DNA from: Patagioenas fasciata
Lineage: Eukaryota > Chordata > Aves > Columbiformes > Columbidae
Direction of reading: 5' to 3'
Length of the DNA stretch: 64,000 bases
Assembly: GCF_037038585.1 (NCBI RefSeq)
Contig: NC_092521.1
Location: 52,646,398 to 52,710,397 of the forward strand
The notes beneath the pieces are model-generated. The model was not told where the DNA came from. It saw only the letters and a list, made by a program, of their open reading frames with translations, and did not search any database. A program made the position numbers and the translations under genes. Shown one piece after another: positions 56,601 to 64,000 of this stretch (position 1 is the stretch's first letter; every line of letters starts with the position of its first letter).

Positions 56601-59600
56601 AGGATCCATTTCACCCCTGACCTAAGAACTATCTTTAGGTTGCTTGTTTCTAGGAGCACTATCACATGTTGAGAAACAAAACATTAACACATGGGCCCCA
56701 TCCTGGCACAGACATCACTACCTGCCTTTGTGTTCTGCTCAATCTATTCGTTCCAAAAGCTAGGAAATACCTGAAATCTTGTCATCACAAGTTTCATGTG
56801 TTCATGGCCTTGTCTTGTCCAGAATGTTACTAATCTATTATTTGGTATGTTCCCGGGGTGTTTTCAAATGGCAGTGAACAGCTCTTTTACCATGCTAAAG
56901 GCATTCAGACAATTTAAGTCCAAATAGTGGGTGAGTAACAATCCAAGTTGAGTCAGGAACATTGTAGATATCAGCAGTTAATCTGCCACTGGTTTTGCCC
57001 ATGTACTTATGCGTCTATTTTGGCTTGCTTACTTATTTTTTCAAATGCTCTCCTTCAGAAAAATTATTTAGGATGACAGTAACTCAGAAAGAGAATTACA
57101 GAAGCCAGGAAAAACACAGAGGTAAAAAGAAATCACTAAATGCCTCTCAAAATGCAGCTTAAATGAAATGCTGAAAAGCAATACTGGGAAAAAAAAAAAT
57201 TCCACACAGCTCGTATTTGTTGCACTCTGAACAGCAGCTCCATAGAGATCACTGTTTTCCCTAAACTTTACATACATTAGCTAGGAAACTTTTAATCTTA
57301 AAAAAAAGGCAGATCCTCCCATTTTCCTTTGCAGTCCATGGGCCTGTACAGGTATCATTCCATAGGACCACTCATTTCGCATAGGAGCAAACTCAGTTGC
57401 TCTGAGCGAAGCGCACAGGTTGCTGTGGTAGCTCATCCTTTAGGAATCTCTGCGCTAGACCTTCATAAATATAACTTGTATTGGAAATTTCAACAATAAA
57501 GGAATAAATACTGCCAAGGATTCTTTTCAGACCTAACATGTGATACTCCCTAGAGAACGGATCATACATAATAGACATTGCATCACAGGGCTTAAGAGGT
57601 CAAGCAGCTTGTATGAATGTAATAAATTTAAGGGAAGATGTTTACATGTTTCTCAGAAGGGTGTAATTAACAGGAAAGCAGGAAATCAAACTGCCTACTG
57701 GAAAATCCCAACCACTTGTGCATGCAGCCTCCTCTGCCACGCAGCCCTGATTCACTCCCTTAGTGTACCAGGCCTGCACGTTGATAAAGCTTGGCTGTCA
57801 GTTACAAATACTACAGGAGAAGGTAGGTCAAAACTAACTTTAATATGCATGCCTTAAACAGCAGAGGGTGTGTGACAGGAGCATTTATTTTAGCATTCTT
57901 GTCACTGCTTATTTAATCCTTAATTTTTTAATTCCTCACTTCGACTATTTTACTGTATCGGTGAGTACAACCTCACTGAATAATGAACTACGTTTTGGTT
58001 TGTTGTATTTTTTTCCTCCTTATTCATGATGGGTGCAGAGCTCTTGGGAGTTAAAATACAGCATTTCACAATCATTTCCAGCCTCTATCTAGCATGTTCA
58101 AGTGCGTGGGTGTAAAAAGAGGTCTGTCTTAGTATTTGCTAACATAGAGCTGGCATCAGACACGAGTAACTCAAGCCTTGCTAGCTTTGTATCTAACAGA
58201 CACTGGGCTTTTTTTCCTCAATCGAATTCTTCCTTAATTGTGAGCTAACCATCTCTAACGCAACAGGTTTTATACTGGCAACATATTACTACCCCACAAG
58301 AAGCATGTTGATTTTGAAATTGCTCCACCAGCCAACCAAACTTGCAAAGGCATCAGCTAATATGAAAACTGATAACAGCTTATTTTTTATGCCAAACACC
58401 TGAGTAAATACACTCCTTGTTTTCTAGGTATGTTTTAAAATACCACTTCGGGACTTTGGCCAAGCATTGAGCACAATTCATTTTCTTCCTTATTTGTACA
58501 TGCACATTGTAAGACACAAGCACTAATTTGACATGCACGGAGAAGGCACATATGCGTGCCCTTAGGTTTAGCAGAATTAATTACATGTGTTTGAAAGACT
58601 GGAGGCCTCACTCCCTTCTTATTAGAAAAACCTCATCAACGCTTATTTTTGCATTTCACTTATAAACATTGTGGCATGATGGTGTCTGGCAATACTTCTG
58701 TCTAAAATTAGTGCAAAAAAGGAGGAGAAAAAAAAAAAACAAAACCAGAAAGATTGGGCTAAAATTATTGCAACTTAACAGTGGGGATAAAAAACAAGTG
58801 ATGGACATACAGCACAAGTGGCAGTACAGTAGCTTCTTCACCACAGAAAACAGGCAACAAAAAATCCCAGCAGAAATCAGCAGACACACTTCTCAACTTT
58901 TTTTTTTCAAAATGTATCCTTGTATATAAAGTACTTTCAAAGTCAAGGAGCACCTTGTCTGCTGAGTCCAGTCCCTTGATACTCCATCAAACATGCTTCA
59001 GTCCCTATTCATACAGTGATTGTGCTGCAGATTTAAATAACTGTATTGGGTTTTTTATTTTCTGCTGTTTTACAGTACTTCAGAGACTGACTTTATTTTA
59101 TTTATGTTCTATTACATTTCTCTGCTCTGTACTTGGCCCTGGCATATTGTTGTCATATGATGCTCTACAGAACTTACATTCTCGCCTTTTCCTTGGCTAA
59201 GCACACTGCAAGTTCCCAGAAAGTCAAAACAGAGCTATTTGTCACTGTCAGTGTGGAGAAAGAATATATCTTCTGTAGGCTCCAGTACATTCTCTGAGAG
59301 CCTTTATTTTTCATGCTTCAGCATCTACATATTGGCACCAAGGAACACCTGGGAAAGCAGTAATTTACCATGTTCACCCATGATGTCTTTGAATGAAAAC
59401 AGGGAATGCCCCTCAATGGCTTAGAAGTCTTGCCCTGAGGCCCCCCAAAAGACCCAAGTGAAGACACGCATTCAGAATCCCTTCTTCCACTCATGACTTC
59501 TCAAAAGTTTTCCCATTGGATCACAACGCTGGAGCTATGTTGGGAGAAATCTCAGAACAATTCTGGGACGCTCCCATTATCACAAAAAGAACGACTGTCA

Positions 59601-62600
59601 CTCTGACTGGTACAGCACTGCACTCAGGACAGTGTGGCAGAGACAAAAGATGCCAGCTGGAATCACAGAAGAAGGGACGGAAAGGCAGACGGATGAGCCA
59701 AAATACTAGATTAAGCAATTGACAATGCTTTTGTTATACGACTGTTTTGACCTAGAAATTACTTAGCAGAAAATTGCGGAATATTTGATTGTGCTGTCAA
59801 CACCTAACCTCTGTAATTAGCATTTGCTACTTTTGTTGAACAGTGATAACATGCTCAGAAAAATCTCTTAACTGGCAAAACCATCCCACTTTCACACATT
59901 TTTAATCTTAATTCAATACAAAAATCACAAATATGCTTTTTCAACTAGTCTCATATTTGTACACTTTTGTTTGTTTCCTGTGCGTACCCTTGGTCTTACT
60001 CCTATGATGACTAAAGGAATGGAATAGCTTCTGTACAAGAAAAACTACCTAAGCAGGAGTCTTTGCTACAGCTGACAGAACATGCAAGAGCTCTCCAGAG
60101 GCAAAGTAACAGGAAAAAGGTGGACACACAATTCAGCCTTAGCATTTCTTCCAATACAAAGTCTAGAACATTGAATAAAAATAGGAATAGGCAGGTTCAA
60201 GATTAGTAAGGTGAAGTTTTTCACATAACAAATAGCAACCTTGCAAAAGAATCCAAAAAACATCTGCAAATGATACTGTGGATGCTAAATTTATATGAAC
60301 TCCAGGATTCCACATTAGGCAAGCTCATGAAAGAAGTTCGTTGTGGGTTACTAAGTACCACATCTGGCTCAGGGTAGCCTACATCTCAATGAGTTAAACA
60401 TAGTAGAGGTTGGGAGAGGTTTCTGGGAGGATATCATAAGCTTTCCAGATTCTTACTCTTCCCTAAATACCTGCATATAGCTATTGCTGCTCTTTTCCCC
60501 TTAAGAACAGGCTAAAAAGCACCCATTTCTGTCTCCTTTGAAAAGAAGCAGCATAGAGAAAGAGATTTTTATTTTTAAAACTACGATTTCAAGTTTCAGG
60601 GAAATACAAAAAAGCAATTAAATCCTCCAGGGCTGTGACAGGGGAGACCTCACAGCATCTACTACTTGTTGAAGGCATCCCAGGAACCAGTAGACACATC
60701 CCAGTGGAGCCCCACCTAGCAAAGCAAGAAGCAGGAAGAGAACACAGCTGCTGGGCTTCCCCTTCCCCACTTTTGGGCCAGTTTCGCCTTGCTGAAAAAT
60801 CAGGGTGAGAGTTGGACAATCTCATTTATACCCAGTTTCATAGTTCTCACCTTCTTAGGAGGCAGCAAGATCTGCCTGTTGAGCAAAACTCCAGCCTGAG
60901 CAGTCCTGACAGGCTTGCTCTGCTCCTCACCATTGTGTATGGCCAAATGCAGGTGCTGGGGATGATCCCTGTATTCCTTCTGGTCTTGCAAGTGGTGCAC
61001 CATGGCCACAAACAAGTAGACCAGTCCCCTGACCCCCACCTGTTCAGTGCAGTCGCCTTTGTGAAGCAGACAGGGCAGACACAGTTCATGGCTGCTCACC
61101 AGAGGATGGTTGAGATTTCACTCCTAGCTTTCCACATCCAGAATAAGCATCTCTTTACAGCAAGGGTTCAGTGAGCTAGGCAGAGTTTCCTGCAGCTGTT
61201 CCTGCAATCTTCATTAGATTCATAAAGAAACAATGTGTGACGCAGACTGATTCTGCTTCATTAAGCAGCCAAGTTAATCACAAATATTTGCGCTGTCATC
61301 ATAACTCAGCAGAGAGGCAGGGAAATTGAAAGAATTAAGTGAAACGAGGGAAAAGATCTACTGTAAAATGCTTGCTCTCTGTAACAACCTTAGAACTCAC
61401 GTATAAAGCAGATAGTTTTGAAGACTTTTAGACAATCCAAAGGAAACAGGCCTAGGAAAACATTTCAACAGCACCAAACTATTTGACTATTTTAGACAGA
61501 AAAGATAGAAACATTTTATGCATTTTGCTCAAAAGGTTTTTTTTTTTTTTAAACAAGATTGACATAAAAGAGAAAGAAGGTGGGAGCAATGAAGGAAAAA
61601 GTAGAAAGAAGAAAACTGAAGGAGTTAAGAGCCCAGCATTAAACAAACAAACAAACAAACAGCAAAACAAAACGCGCACAAACATGTTTTCAGGATGAAT
61701 AAATTAATTCCTATTCTGTATGGATTTAGGAGGAAATTATGTGGTACTGAGAAATAAACAGATTTTCGGCATACATTCTTGCACTGTACGTGGCAGTGCA
61801 AGCACTTTTCTCCACCCATCCACCAAACGCTGTGTGAAACTGAAGCTCGTCACCAGGTGGCACTGCCTCGTGGTCCAGCACCACCCGCTACCCCCGCATC
61901 CCGTGTCAGCATAGGCAGCATGAGGACCCCCGGCCCCAAAAATGCTGCGGCGATAACCGGCCTGTGCAGAGGACAGCAGGGAGGGCACATACTCCCTCTG
62001 TAGAGCATTTGTAGGAAATGCTTCACTCTGGACACTCTTTGCACTGTTTGGCAAAAAGCTGGATGACCCACTTAGCAGCAGAGCTCGCAATTTCAACCAC
62101 GGGCTTCCCAGAATGTGCTCTCCCTAGGATGTGCCTGGACTATTCTTCTAGAAGAGCCTGAAGGCCATCTTCAAGATCAGGCCTGCTGTCCCATCAGATA
62201 GCGATCTGCAAGCAGAGCTCTTTGTGCAGTCAGGGAGCACCATCAGAGCACAGAGGAGCCTGCGGACTCCAGAAACGACATCACTGTACTCCCAGAAACC
62301 ACCTGTGAGGCACCAGGGAGCGGGATTAGAGCCACGCTCTCCGCCAGCAACACCCAGGGACACACAGTCACAGGGAACCAAGCACTGTTCAGGCTGCTGG
62401 CTGATCACAGGTACCATCCTCTCCAGAGGGGGGTTCAAACAGCAGAAATAAAGTCCTGCCCACCTGAGACACCAACACAACAGATCTTCTTAATTATGAG
62501 CTGAAGCACCAGCTAATACATCCAGAAAACAAACCCCAAACCTTTACTTTTTTTGTTTGCTTTAAGCTATATGTCAATACATTAAAAAAATAAAAAATTC

Positions 62601-64000
62601 TGCAAATAATATAAGAGGCAAACCAAATCCCTTTTTTTCCCCCCTTTAAATTTCTTTAGTGGTATCATGAATGCTGGAATCAAGTAAAATTGAACCATTT
62701 GTAAAAGTATGATATAGATCTCCATCACACAGAAAATGGTCTGCATTTAACAACTGCTTCCCATTCCACTACAATGCAACAAATTGGAGACAAAAGCTTA
62801 AAGAGAGAGAATGAGACATAGACAATTTCATCACTAAGAACTGATCTCATACCGGCCGAGTAACATTCCTCTACCTTTTCTCACATATTTGCAAGTTAAA
62901 CACTGATAACAACATACACGGTGACAGGTTTCATATAACACTTTTTTAATAGAATGAAAAGCAATACAATATAGAATAGCACATCTGCAGCAGTGGTTCA
63001 GTTTAAAGTAACTGACGAAAGGATTTTCAATTAAGATCTCAAATAACAATGTTCATAATTACATTTCAACACACAATTCCGTTGTTCAAGATCATAGTGG
63101 AGTATTTTAATAACTTCATTACTACCTTGGTGTTTCTACTGCTTTTCTGCCCACTCACACTTTGCATATTATTATCCTGAAACTACATGCCATGTCTAGT
63201 AAGTACAGAGGATTTTTCCCCCAATACTTATTCCATGAGTGCGCTCTCAATTCTGCAGAAATTAATATTTTTCCATTGCATTTTGAAGCAAATTTTAGAA
63301 GAGCAACATTAAAATTAATTGGGGAAGTATTCTTAAAAGCTAATTAGGCCAAGTTCTCATCCCTCATGAAATAATTCTTCTGTTTTGAGATGAGGGCAGG
63401 GAAAGAAAGTTTGGGCCTTCTAGCAATTGAAGTGTCTCACTTTAAACTTGGGACTGCAACTTCCAGAGTATATATTAACTTCAGTATATACAGTGTCTAA
63501 ATGAAATCAATTTACATTTGTAAATATAATCCGTAATTTCAGCAAAAGCCTGTTCATATATTTTTCCTTTTTTTTTCCTTAACTGTTACTATTTACAAAA
63601 GTACTGATTGTAAACCGACAAAATGGATAACCAGTAGGAAAGCAGTTAAAAGAATGATGAACTGACAGTGCAGTTTTCCCATCTGACAATATTTCAGAAT
63701 GTTTCTGTGTAGTGAACAACAGCTTCTTGAAGCCCGAGTGATTTATACGGGACTTCAAACTGCAAAATGTGAATAAACACTCAGTTCAGAAAAATTTAAA
63801 AAATGCAGAAGCGTCTGGTCACAGGCTAAAACCGAACTGCTTCTAAGGTAATTTCAGATCTCATTCTCAGGGGAGCACTAAAAAGAGCTTGTACCTCAAC
63901 TTCTTTGAGGTCCTACATTAGTAAATGAAGAAAGAAAAAATAAAAATAGTGCTAACCTTTGCACTCCTTTCATAAAGAAAATACAAGCATGCATAAATCC
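53656..64000. other. Downstream intergenic region, no supported gene
   Basis: AT-rich, with a GT/T-rich simple stretch near 53818-53855. No CpG island, CR1 3' end or exon with recognisable protein similarity was seen. The least random frame is on the minus strand at 61099-60800. The second myosin light-chain gene (MYL12B), which follows closely in mammals, is not found in these 10 kb. Confidence 0.65.
61641..61662. repeat. (AAAC)n microsatellite
   Basis: Five AAAC units in tandem. Simple repeat. Confidence 0.95.

Overview
This window looks like bird nuclear DNA. Protein-coding sequence is sparse and split into short exons with GT/AG boundaries. The interspersed repeats are mostly CR1 LINE 3' ends, recognised by the terminal repeats of ATTCTATG type, the reverse-transcriptase C-terminus and the usual 5' truncation. 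One retroviral LTR of the avian type is also present. The species cannot be named from this alone. Gene order matches human 18p11.31, where MYOM1 (leftward) lies next to MYL12A (rightward).

Left part (1 to about 21.9 kb): the 5' half of a myomesin-1 gene (MYOM1) on the minus strand. Four coding exons are readable by similarity and join in frame: 17718-17294, 8912-8775, 4509-4299 and 3716-3559. They encode about 310 residues, covering the disordered N-terminus and the first strands of the first Ig domain; the rest of the gene lies beyond the left edge. A candidate non-coding exon 1 (about 21848-21691) follows a perfect CArG box and a MEF2-like site, a muscle-type promoter about 4 kb upstream of the start codon. 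The introns hold CR1 fragments and older repeat relics.

Middle part (about 21.9-46.5 kb): intergenic, with no gene I can support. It holds CR1 fragments in both orientations (one nested in another), a 210-bp TA-flanked inverted-repeat element of Tc1/mariner type at 32.25 kb, a GC- and CpG-rich patch with a consensus splice donor at 39.8-40.2 kb, and a solo-type ERV LTR at 45.4-46.07 kb followed at once by a CR1.

Right part: a CpG island (about 46.57-47.56 kb) with GC boxes, an ETS site and a CArG-like box drives a small plus-strand gene for the non-muscle/smooth-muscle myosin regulatory light chain (MYL12A-type). It has a non-coding exon 1 ending at 47179 and coding exons 51548-51731, 51955-52116 and 53151-53323, giving a complete 172-residue protein and a 3' UTR with two AATAAA signals. 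From 53.65 to 64 kb I see no convincing gene; the neighbouring MYL12B and TGIF1 known from mammals are not visible.

Both genes serve actomyosin structures: MYOM1 cross-links thick filaments at the sarcomere M-band, and the MYL12 light chain regulates non-muscle and smooth-muscle myosin II. They diverge from separate promoters about 25 kb apart.
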